NCBI GenBank assembly: GCA_013398055.1
Contig: VZRS01001717.1
Location: 62,001 to 126,000, forward strand
DNA: 64,000 nucleotides
From: Ifrita kowaldi
Lineage: Eukaryota; Chordata; Aves; Passeriformes; Cinclosomatidae
Reading direction: 5' to 3'
Position numbers and translations under genes: made by a program. Shown piece after piece: positions 37,801-48,948 of this stretch. The stretch's first letter is position 1. The number at the start of each line of letters is the position of its first letter. The notes beneath the pieces were generated by a model. That model worked only from the letters and a program-made list of their open reading frames with translations, was not told the DNA's origin and made no database searches.

Positions 37801-40399
37801 ATAGTGATTATTGTCAAACAGTTCATATATTTTTGAAACTAAAATATTTTCTGGTTTTTTTCAAAAACTGATTTAACAGATTTTTTTATTTTTTTATGTT
37901 TCCATCTGTACTTCTGTTAAAATTGACTAAGAAATTATAGTACTCCTTGAGCTGGGAAGCTACAGGTCAGATTCTAGCTAATAAGACATGAAAGAGGGAG
38001 CTAAAGTGCAAGTGAATGAGCAAGCTGATATTATAATAGAGACTCATGGAATTGAAGGTTTCAGTCATTCTTTTTACAAAAAAGAAGATAAACCTTGGTA
38101 CCTACCCTTCAAAATATCTTTTTTTTTTTTTTATGGCTGCTGATCTTCTGTAATGAAATAGTTGTTTATGAACAGTCTGAAATGCTTTTCATTCGACTTC
38201 CAGAGGGAGTCAAATGCACAATTTGCAGGCTTTTACAAGCAAGCCTAGAGAATGGTTGAACAGCAGTCAAAATATTCAGCTAAGACACGTAACTTTAATC
38301 TTCAGGAAGCTGATTTTTCTGGAGTGAATAACAATGGACCTCTCAGCCAGCACTGAGTACTGTCTTTCATGAGTGCTGTGCACGTGTGTCTGTGCATCAA
38401 ACCTGGCCCAGGAAACCCACGGTGGTTAACTTGCTGTTTAAAAAGATAAAGAGCCTATTCAATTTAGAATAGAATAATAGTAATTTAACATACTTGAGCC
38501 GAAGTAATTACCTTCAACTGTTTCCGCAGCATGAAATTACAGTCTACAATAATTTTGAAATATTGATCCTTTCAGGCATCTGATGTTAAAGTGTTTCTTG
38601 AATGCGTTGGGCTCACTGGAAGAAAGTGAAGTTTTTTGCATGCTGAAATAGATAATTTGACTTCCTAAATACATTATCTACTGTGTTTGAGACTGTCTAG
38701 CAGCTGCAGAGAAGTTGCCACTGAAATTCCTCATACATGCACTTCAGGTGCCATCAATTTTTGGTTATATTTTAGAAATTTCTAACATGTAAAATGTGCA
38801 TGTCCCCAAGAAAAGCTTTCTTTCCTGGTTTTTCTTTGAGTTTTCTCTTGTTTCTGGATCTTATTGAAAGAAATCAGTTTTGCATGGAGAGCACCATTAA
38901 TAACGAAATGCAGTCTGTGAGCTTTTTAAAAGTCTATTTCTTCCTTATAAATAAATGGTAATTTGTTTTAAAGCATCATTGCACATAGTGTTCAGCTGGC
39001 TTTCATGCATTCGATTATTTTAAATAAATGTACCATAAATGGAACAAGTTCTTTCTAATTTGCAAACGATATGCAACATTTTTCAAAAAAAAAAGAGAGA
39101 AAAAACTGTAAAATTTGTTCTTAACTACGTCTCATTAATGTGAAGCTGTTCAATGACCTGTAAAGATTAAAGAATTAGTGAATTGGTAAAATTATCAGAA
39201 TGAAAAATCTGTATAATTTTGATTTCAATTTAAAAATCTGCTAAACAGTCTTGGGGCTTTGGAAAAGTATATTACTTTTTAATATCGGTTCCACAAATGT
39301 CCTAGTATCAGTGTTACAAATGGACTGAAATAAAGGCAACAAATAGTATGTTTAAACGTACAGTGTTACACATTCTGTTAAATCCTTTTTTTTTCTTTTC
39401 ATTAAAACAACTGAAGACATTTAATTAAGTGACCACTCTGCTAAGTGGAGCAAAAATTAATATACATAAATGAATTTATGTGTGGGCAATGATGCATAAT
39501 TAAAAATATGCTTCAAATAAGGAGTTGAGAAGAAAGAAAACAGTTTAACGGGAGTTTTAAATGCTGCTTATTTGCAGCATTTCAGCTAAAACATATGACA
39601 AAAGTGTCTTTAAAATACTGGAGCCTTAGTATTATGGGACAGTGATTTGCTGAAAGCTGGTCTTGACCAGAAAAACCATCTTAGTGACTTGTAACTACGG
39701 CATGTTACTCAGCTTGCTGAAAAGGCTACCTTTGGGAAAACCCCATCTTTGACAGACTTTTATTCTAAACTTTCTGAAGTTCTCCTTATGGCAAGATATG
39801 TTAAAGCTGGAGTGTCAGAAGACATTTATATGTAAAGTGAAAGATGATGTGGAATATAAATGTAAGTTTCGGGAGCATTCCTTTTGACATGTGATGATTG
39901 TATTGATCATGTTATCTTAGTTAGAGGCTACCTACTTGGGGTAGAACTTCAGCTTTATATTGCTTAGTAATTGGAAGAATTTGGAAAAAAAGAAAAGTGA
40001 ACTTCCTTTCTTAACTGAAAAATGGAGTAATTTGATTTACAGATCCTGGAATGCTTCATGGCAAATTATATATTTATCCTTTGTGGGGCATAAATTGTGC
40101 CTCCTTTTTTTATGATGCAGTTCTCATAAGACATGCTTTGAACAGCCATCCTTCCATTCAGCCAGGATTTCAGGCAGGTTTTCCATATTTTCTCATCTAG
40201 TGAGCAAATATCAGAATGGTGAATGTAGAGCTTTTTTGTGTTGCCAACCTCACATTTCTGTTAAGGAAATATATAAGGTATGTGGTAGTGGAAAATCAGG
40301 CTTGTTTTGCCCAAAAGTGGATTTGGATTTTGGTTTTGCGACCTTTGTGAACACTTGTGAGTGTCGCCTTAGGAAAGTAACATGCCTTTTGTGTTACAG
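34813..40399. other. Non-coding unique sequence
   Basis: No supported gene over about 5.6 kb. T-run at about 38119-38133. A GC-richer patch at 36.9-37.45 kb has short frames on both strands. 38.9-39.5 kb is very AT-rich, with TTAATTAA at 39421-39428, TAATTA at 39497-39502 and a small hairpin (arms AAATGCTGC/GCAGCATTT) at 39559-39582. Confidence 0.55.
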
Positions 40400-40534
40400 A
40401 CTTCTGACACTTCTTTTGATAAGTCACAGTTGACTCCAGCCCTGTTTACTGCTCTTGAAGAGAAACAAAGAGGAGGAAAACTGCAGCATCCACCCACACA
40501 CCTCTTGCGTCACGGTGATGCTGCAGTACGAAGG
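40400..40534 (+). CDS. Candidate internal exon (135 bp, 45 codons)
   Basis: A pyrimidine-leaning acceptor (CCTTTTGTGTTACAG) precedes 135 bp that are open in phase 0 from the first base (reading TSDTSFDKSQLTPALF...) and end AAGG before a moderate donor (GTAGGG). Length is a multiple of three, so inclusion would keep frame. The residues are hydrophilic with a helix-like EEKQR stretch. Third-position GC is not raised, which weakens the case. The protein was not recognised. The open frame continues past the donor to about 40633, so this could also be chance. Confidence 0.22.
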
Positions 40535-42054
40535 GTAGGGGAGAGTGGCACAGAAAGCCCTCCCTGTAGGGATTGCCTCTCCCTTTCCAAGAAATCAGCA
40601 GCTGCCGTTCTGGTGATGCTCAGGTTCAGCTGAACTCCCACCCCACTGAAAAAAAATAAACTCCTTTATCCCCCATAGTATTTTATTGGCAAGTTTAGTC
40701 CAGTAATGAGAGGGGACTTCAGGGACTACAAAAGGTAGAGTCCCTAAGGCCACATATAAAGAACAGAAAAGCAACAGTCTTTACTTTTTTTTTCTAATAA
40801 ACACATGTAACAGTAACTGCCATTACTTAATTACTGCAAAGCAGTTTTAAACAACTGGCTTAACACTGTATTAACACAACATAAAAACAACCACACCAGG
40901 AGTATCACTCATCATTATTGGACATGGCCCTGTTGAAGTCAATGGCATGAAATTAATAGGTACAGGGTTTGGGGTTTGGCCCCTTAGGCCCCCGTTGGCC
41001 TAGGAATTCATTGCCTCATGCCCCAGTTTTCCATTGCCTTACAACTCCAGCAGTCTTATTTTCATGAACTTTCACAGTGTTTCTATTTCTAAATAAGTGT
41101 GTGCAGTTTTTTTCACGATACCTACGGAGTAAGAGCTGAATTTCTTTAACTAGTGTGTTTGTCTACTTCAGGCACCAGTTAACCCTGAGTGGGTAACTAC
41201 AGAAAAACCTCTGCCTCCAACGTGTAAACCTATTCCCAGAGGGCAGATTAGATCCCATTGCTTGGATTTTCAGATACACTTAATCAGAGCCCTATTAAAG
41301 CTGTACCTTTTCTGTGAGGTTCTGTGCACTTCCAGGTTGTTTCAGTTTCTCTACATCTGTGATATTTTCCTGTCTGTTTTCTTCTCCTACTAACTCAGTT
41401 CTGGAAGAATGCCATGCCTTGCATTTGTGTGTCTACCGAGTTACTTGGTTCTTGTGAGAGCAATGGAGATGAACTGAGCAGCCACCTCTCTGTTTCATCC
41501 TCTGTGCTCTTAAGAATGATGAAATGGGGACTGCACAAAAAAAAAAAAAAGGACAAATCCTTAGGAGGCAGAGTATTCTTTTCCATGGTAGATGTTGCTT
41601 TCAGGGTTGTGTGTGATACAGGGGTGAAGAATAAGAAAGAATGGCTGGTAATAAGTGGCAGAAGGAGAGAGGTGCTTTGAAGCCGTACAAAACTTGAGTA
41701 GGAAGCTATTTGTTCAGTGTGTGGCATTTCCATTGTTAAGAGATTGAAATTACAACAAATTCTCCCCCGCTGGCTGCCAAAAGCTCATGCAGCTTCCCCT
41801 GTTAAAAATTGCCGTGTAATCTTTCATCCTGTAATGTTGTTAGCATTCTTCTGTTTGCATTTCCTTTCTCAGTGTTTTGGTACAGTGCTGCACAAAGGCC
41901 TTTTATAATTAGATGCAAATTTTATAAATATTGTGAAGGGATCTACTACATGAACTGATGATTTTTCTTTTTTTTTTTAAGTGCATTGATACCAAAGGCA
42001 AAAAAGTAATTGTGAATTAAGTCACTTCAGGACACAAGGAGGTAGGGAAAAAAG
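40535..42054. other. Non-coding unique sequence
   Basis: A14 homopolymer at about 41541-41554. Overlapping frames on both strands at 41.4-41.7 kb are treated as chance. No recognised element. Confidence 0.55.
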
Positions 42055-42310
42055 GAAGTGCTACAAGGAACAGTTTTAGGATTAGTCCAGTTTACATTTT
42101 ACCTTAATGATCAAGACAAAAAAAAATTTGGCAAAGGATTTAAGACACCAAAGATACAAAAAAGTCAAAACAAAGAAGTCAGTTTAATTAAGAATTATTT
42201 CAAAAAATTAATTAATTTCTATATCTGTAGCTATATTTCTGGATATTGAACTGTATAAAGCTAGAGACATATATAAACAACACGTAGTAATGAGAAGTTA
42301 TGCCTTTGTT
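42055..42310 (+). mobile_element. Ancient CR1-like reverse-transcriptase remnant
   Basis: The plus-strand frame starting at 42058 reads LQGTVLGLVQFTFYLNDQD. It matches the pattern of the conserved non-LTR reverse-transcriptase block (PQGSVLGPxLFxxxxNDL) that follows the catalytic domain. The DNA (CAAGGAACAGTTTTAGGA...TTAATGATCAAGAC) is correspondingly close to the same part of CR1 ORF2. Downstream, similarity fades into A-rich sequence. This is a short, heavily diverged, inactive relic, older-looking than the CR1 copies at 58.7/60.6 kb. Its right boundary is uncertain. Confidence 0.65.
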
Positions 42311-45300
42311 TTGTGTTTTAAGGATAGAAAACACTGTAAATGAGAAGCATTTGGGAACATGCTAAATATTTCTAGCAGCATAATACTCTGAAACAGGAAA
42401 CTTGCTCCCTGGTGCTTTTTGTGCTGCTTGATTTACAGATGAAAATTGACTCTATGCAGGTGTGAGCACTTCCTATTTACGTGTTTTGTGATAGCAGCTT
42501 GAACCTGCATGCTGCCATTCTCCTTAAGCAAAAGAGAGAGAGTCCAAGGATTAAAACAACTAGATTATTTCCTTTGGACTTTTTTTCATTTTTTAAATGT
42601 TTCTATTTCTAATGTATTTAGAAGATTCCAGTCTTGTGCTCACCTTCCCTGACTGTACTTGCAAGTTTCCCCATGCTCTTTACAGAAGTACGGAGAGCAA
42701 GTAAAGCCCAACACAGTGTTTCTGTCAATCCAGTTTGGACAGTAGATTTCTCACATGGAATCCTGATATCCAGCTAATGTCCCTCTTTCCTCATGAACAA
42801 GATCATTAGGAAATGGTCTCATTTGAGTACCTCTCACAGCCAGTACTCCTACATATAGAGGGCCAGGCTTTTTTTTTAACATAGCACTGAAGATTTTATC
42901 CACTGACTAAATGGTGTGCTTTTCCTCTGGTTCTTTTTAAAATGTCCCAGTTAGAAGGGCAGGTGAGAATTAACAGAGTTATAAATACCAGTCAGGGGAG
43001 TACCAGATAATGACACTCTGATGAGATACTACAGATTCTGTGTTCCTCTCGAATTGAAGGTTTGATGGTAATGGGGAAAAGAGAAAGCACTGGGCTTTCC
43101 AGGCTAATGAAGGGGTCACTGCAATCACCAGATCAGCTGGTGTCCAGCTGTGGGAATGAGCTGACACTGTCAGCATGGCTTCTGTTTAACTCCATTTTTC
43201 TGGTGCAGTGAAGTCTGGTCAGAGGGGAACCTTGACTGCATCTGAAGTGCTTGTGGGAGGTGCACTCTGGTCACCATCTGGCTGGTGTAACAAATTACTG
43301 TGGAAAGCAGGTTCTTAGGAGAGTGGGAAGGAGCATGGTCAGAAACCATTTCCTGATCTGAGTATTCAGATGCATATCTCAGTTCAGACATCAGCTCTGC
43401 TTCAGCTTCGACCACATCAAGTCACTTAAGTTACTGTGGAAATGATTACTCAGGTCCTTCTTTGAAAAAGGCAGTCTGATCTTTTTATTACAGAGTTATG
43501 TATGTAGATCTCAAGGGAAAGGTCTTATGAAAGTGTTTACATTGGTTTTTAATAGGGCAATCTTTTTAGTCAGAATCACTCACTTGGTGATGTGCCTCCT
43601 TTGGGGATTAGCCCACTTTACCTGGTTTCAGGGTATCAACCAGTTTTCAGTATTTTTTGTTTGCATGACAAGATGAGCAGATAAAATTTGTGTAGCTACC
43701 ACTCTACACTGGCTTAGCACATGGTCCTTTTGGACTTGAGTTTCTCTCTCTTCCTTTCTGCATGTAAAGTATTATAAAAGACTTGAAATTATAGGGTGGT
43801 GTTTTTTCCTCTGGAATATCACTGAAATTCCCTGGAAGTTTTTCTGGCCTGACATCTGGCAGCTGGAGGAAAGGGAATTTGTATTTCCCCAGAAAGGTGA
43901 AATTCTATGAAGAGAATTAGTTGGAATCTCTATCGGAAATAATTTGGAAAATAATTTCCTCCTTGCCTAATGTAATTCTACCTAAGCTGCCTTTCAAGAT
44001 GAAGGTTGCTGCAGGAAGGTAAACTTTTCATCTGTCATAAAGATTTGCTGCTCTATTACTCTTGTTGAAATGTTCACATCAGATTCTAGCAATGAATATT
44101 TAGAGATCCAAACTCTGTAAGTCAGTTTGTATTGTAAATTCAGTATCAGTCTTCCAAAGCTGGCGAATGGAAACTCTTAATTATGAGAAATATTTGTGAA
44201 TTTTAGATTTAGAAGCTAAATTTGCATTTTTGCCACAACTCTCTATTAAAATAAAGCATCCAGAGGAGACCAATTTTTGATTGCTGGTATTTTGAATGCT
44301 TTCTTTTCCCTCCCCTCCCCTTCCCACACATATTTTGAGAGTGCCTTTGGGAATGTGACTGCTCCCAAAGGTGAAAATTGAGCAAAAAGAGAGAGAAGAT
44401 AGCTGTTCAGCAGTAGTATTCCAAATTGTATAAAACAAAATGGAAATTGTATGCAAAACTGGATCTTCCTCTTTCCTCTCTCCCTCACAGAGGGAAAATT
44501 TCCCTTTCTACTCTTCAGCCTCTCACTCACATGAAAGACAAGGGTGCTCACTTACTACTGAAATTAAAATAGTCTATTTAATCCAGAAATAATTGACTTT
44601 TAAGCTAATGGATCAATATAATATGTTTGGTGTAAGAACATTAGGAGTGAGGGAATGATTTATTTTAGTTCTGTACCAGACTAGGAGGAAATTGTTTTGG
44701 GGAATTTAGAACTAACAAGAAAAAAATAACTTTTTTTTTTTTTTTTTAAAACATTACATCTCTTGGTTTGCCTCTATCTGTACCCCTTGTAGCCACTTCC
44801 TCTGCAAGGGTGGAAATATGAGTGAGATCACAACCAATGCCAGACACAAAATTTTAATTTGCTGATATTTTCCTGCAACACCTCGCCGTTTCTGTTTCTT
44901 CATAACACCCCTACTGTGGGAAATAAGGTCACACAACACACTAGTACTTATTTCACAATACCTCCTGATGAGGAACATTTTACTATTCTCACATCTCTAC
45001 CCCTTTTTCTCCGCCTCTCTCTGCCCTCCTCCCTCCTACTCAGCCCCTGCTAATAGCTGGTCTAAATTTCCCAGATTAATCTGATGTGCAAGAAACAGTG
45101 ATACAAACTTGCAAATTTAATATACACAAAAGCAGAAAGGCTACAGAATGGAAGATGCACGTTCTACTTGACTTGCTCTGGGACAGACAGACTTATAAAC
45201 AGATACACAGCTTTGCCCATAGCCACTGTATTCCACAAACCCTTTGAAATGTTTCGGTTTCATGTCTGTGATAATTAAAGAGCAATGACCTTCTCATTAG

Positions 45301-48050
45301 CGCCAAGAGGGCTGATGATGATTGTTCCCCATTTTTCTTAATGGATGCAAGCTACACGCGTGATCTTAGAATATCAAAGCAGTTCTCCAAGATATTTATT
45401 AGAGTCAAAATTATGAAAACACATAGCAAACCTTTAGTTTGAATTACAAGTGTTAATATATGCAGAACCAAATGAATAGCTCATCTTTCTTCCTCTCTTG
45501 TATCTTAAATTTTTCATTACAAATTTCCAGGGCTTCAAAGTAGTATCTCACAGTCGGTCCCCTTTTTTCTCTCTTGCATGACAAAGAGCTGTCAAAAATT
45601 GTTCCTGTGTTTGTTAGTATTTTTCTCTTTTTTCTCTCATCTAAATGTCAAACAACTTAGCTTAAATAAAGCACAGCATTCTTCATCTGGTGCTTCTCAA
45701 AAGAAAAACAACACCACAGAAGGCGTCTAAAAAGGCCCTAATTAATGTTTCTCATTGATTTTGTTTTAGTGTGATGTATTTTATGAAAAAAATATGAATC
45801 CAGAAGGCACTCTCATTAAAATCATTAGTGGCTCAATGTTAGCTGAAAACAGCTCATTCTTTGGTGCACTGTAGTGCTTAAAAGCACGTTCACACACAGA
45901 GTTTCTTATTTAACATCACAAGCTGGTTCTGGACGAAAACTGGCATTAGTTTTGTCAGGTACCGTTGAACTGTGATGAGCACAATGTACAAAAGCAGTAT
46001 CAACTTGAATAATAACAATGTACTGTCGCCAAAGCTTGCACATCTCTCTAAACCCTCTTTCATGCCCAAGAATGAAAGTTTCTGTAATTGATGTCTCTGT
46101 TACCCATTTGAGAAAAAGTAACAGCCAAAAGAAGAGGAAATAATAACCTGGAGCCTGTTACAGCAGTGAGACCTAGAGTTGTTCTGTTTTTTAGGCAAAT
46201 TCCTGCAAGCTGATTGCCAAGATAAACAGAGATGTGCTGCACAGTATTCACAGTTCTGCTGTGGTGCAACCACACAGTGACTGTAGCCATGTATCTTCTC
46301 CAGCAGTACTCTATAGTTAATCCTGTGTGTATCTTCCTGAGGACTAAAAAAGGGAAAAAAAATATTAGAAGAAATAATTAAATGGGTAAGATGATGTTTT
46401 CACAGTTTTAAAAGAAAAGCCCCCAACCAGCACTTTTTTTTCCTCTAATTTGCTGCAGTCATTATTATCTAAACAGGGCACAATGAGCTTTCCACAGAAA
46501 ATATAAAAGAATTCTTTCTAAGGCACTCTATGATGGGAAACCATATTCAGAGCAACATTGCTTTGTAGTGAAATATGACTTTTGCAGAAAGAATTATTTT
46601 CAACGTAAGAAAGCAAATTAAACGACTTAAATCTGCTGTGTTCAAGTAAAACTGACCATCCTCATGAATCATGTGTTGCTTATCTGAGAGTATTTCAGAA
46701 AGTTGGACAAATTCTGTGAAGTTCCAGTAGAATAGTGCAGTAGAATAGGCTCAGAAATGAGAACTGTTGCTATTGCCATACTCTGACACAAGGCATTAGA
46801 AATTGCTTTGGGGTTTTTCAGATTTAGGATGCACAGAGCTGCATGTTAAGCAGAAACACATTTTGGCATCAAACATATGCATCTCATTTTAAAAAATAAT
46901 GAAACGATAAGTAATGTTGTTTTTTCTACTGTCTCCTCTGGATTTTTATAAGAATCCTTATGAGCTGCAACAGTACAGCTTGTAATAATATTTTTGTGTC
47001 ATGGAACCATACTGACAAATAGGACTAGTGAGAAGCAGTATATAAGGGGAACAGAAATATCTGGATTTAACAGGATAGCTGTTTCAGCTGTTTAAGCTTT
47101 GTAACACATAGTGCAATGACTGAATTTTCATTAATTTGTGTCTTGGTTTTTAATGTGGCATTCATTATAAAACTTCACTGAGAACTGAATCGCTGATGGA
47201 TGTGTATTAATATACGGGATACTCTGCCAGAGAAGTCACACTTTTAGTAGAAGAGGTAACATTTATTCTGGTCTGATCACTGTTAATGAGGCTGTCAACA
47301 AAATTTTCTTAGAAAAATAATTACTCTGCAAGTAAGGCCATTTAGATCTAGATATGAGTAGTAAACCTGTATTAATTTAGGATTCAGACTATTTTAATGG
47401 TTTAATATTTTTTCTTTATGGAGATCACAATAGTGAGGTCATCTGTAATAAAGATGATAATATTGAACCTTGGTAGTTTTCCTTCCTGTATCTATAGGAC
47501 ATTTATGGCTGAAATATGGTTGAGAGAGCCTTAAAACGTTGTTTTATGGCAACCTCTATGCAGTGCTATAAAGCACTTTCTGTTAATGATAAATAAACTG
47601 TAGAAGATCTATGTCTTAGCACAGGGATGTGTTCCTCCCCTTGCGACTAGCCTGACTTTTTAGCAATGTTCAGATTATCATGATTACATGAGCTCCAGTT
47701 TAATGCTCTTGCAAGGAGATGTAATTCCATTAGCTCTGGATGTATAGGCAAGCACAATGCCCCTGAGTTCAGCCCAAGAAACAAAGTACACATTAAAGTT
47801 GCTATGATAGTTCTCTGGCTCTTAAATGGCTTACTATCTCAGAAATTACCCCATTAAAAATATGTATATATAAATTGTCCAGTTTGTCTGCAAATAATCA
47901 CTTTAGAGGCTTCTTCCAAAAGCTGTGAGGCTGTCATCAGTACAGTACCGAGTTCCTTAAGAGGCCATGAATAAGAAGCAGGATTGACTTTCATTATTTA
48001 CTGAAGTATTGATTGAATTTATTAATGCTAATGAAGTAGCGGAATGTAAT
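42311..48050. other. Non-coding unique sequence
   Basis: About 5.7 kb without a supported gene. A GC-richer patch at 43.0-43.4 kb carries an 81-codon minus-strand frame of unrecognised content. Pyrimidine-rich tracts lie at about 44300-44327 and 45000-45050, and a T16 run at about 44733-44748. Confidence 0.55.
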
Positions 48051-48100
48051 AGACATGGCACTGAAAAGATGGCATAGACATGGCATTGAAAAGATCAGAT
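48051..48100 (+). repeat. Two-copy tandem duplication of 25 bp
   Basis: AGACATGGCACTGAAAAGAT at 48051-48070 is followed five bases later by AGACATGGCATTGAAAAGAT at 48076-48095, one mismatch apart, giving a 25-bp period. A small local slippage-type duplication. Confidence 0.85.
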
Positions 48101-48873
48101 CAGGTTTTGAGTTAAAGCCTCTGCATGTTGGGCTGATGGATGGGGATATCAGGCTGAGCAAGCTCAGAAATAGACTGAACTACAGTTCGTAACTTACTTT
48201 TGATCACACGACTGTAAAGCTGAAGTAATTCCATCAAATTCAGAGTGAATTTAGGTCTTCTCTAGATGAGAATTTTTCTAAGTTTACAAAGTCTTCCCTT
48301 TTTTTTTTTTTTAATCTTTTTAAGGATGGCTGGTAATGAAGTCTAGGTTCCTGCAATCCGTTTATCTGTTCAGTGGCAATAGTGAGCTCCCCAATGTCAA
48401 ATTTTGGATGGAGAAATATTATTACGACCTTAATGTCACAGACTGGAGAATAATGTTCTTATTTCACAGCTTGATTACTCTCAGTAAATGCTGTTTACCA
48501 CTCATTTATTTTGCAGCTGAGCCTATGGTTAGGTTCTCATGCACTTAGATCATCTCACAATACAAACCTATCATGGATTTTAAAAGTTTGCAATTACAAA
48601 TGGCTAAGACAGCATAGAAAAGAAAAGAGAGAGAGAGAGAGAGAGAGAAGGGTTAAAGACATTACTTAAACATTACAAAGGCAACCCAAGGAGAGCCCGG
48701 GCCCCTGCCAATAGCCCTGTTATAACCATTATCCCATGTTTTTGCTAAGGTGTGAAGCATTACTTCTGCTCCTAATATTTGCTACAGAAGTAGAATGTGA
48801 CTTGGTTGCACAAGCTGCTTCTTGCTAAAGAAAAACCTTCAGGGACATGGATTGTGACTGATAATTGTCTCAG
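48101..48873. other. Non-coding sequence upstream of exon candidate
   Basis: T-run at about 48299-48313 and an (AG)n microsatellite at 48626-48648. No gene recognised. Confidence 0.55.
48626..48648 (+). repeat. (AG)11 microsatellite
   Basis: Uninterrupted AG dinucleotide repeat of about 23 bp, preceded by A-rich AGAAA units. Confidence 0.92.
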
Positions 48874-48948
48874 GTATTTTGGATGAGCCAAGAATCCATT
48901 GCCTCTGGGAAGGTGAAAAACTCTAACATCAAGAAGTTCCTGGCTCAG
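48874..48948 (+). CDS. Candidate internal coding exon (75 bp, 25 codons)
   Basis: Acceptor TTGTCTCAG is followed by exactly 75 bp open in one phase only, then CTCAG and the consensus donor GTGAGTAT. The reading begins VFWMSQESIASGKVKNSN and ends IKKFLAQ; the two alternative phases contain stops. Length is divisible by three, and codon third positions are GC in about 15 of 25 codons, clearly above the AT-rich surroundings. Together these make it the strongest exon-like object in the window. No family was recognised, and no in-frame neighbouring exon could be proven. If real, it implies a plus-strand gene with long introns. Confidence 0.45.

Noticed and set aside
39559..39582. Hairpin considered as a miRNA precursor
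   Set aside because: The stem is only about 9 bp; flanking bases do not extend the pairing to precursor length.
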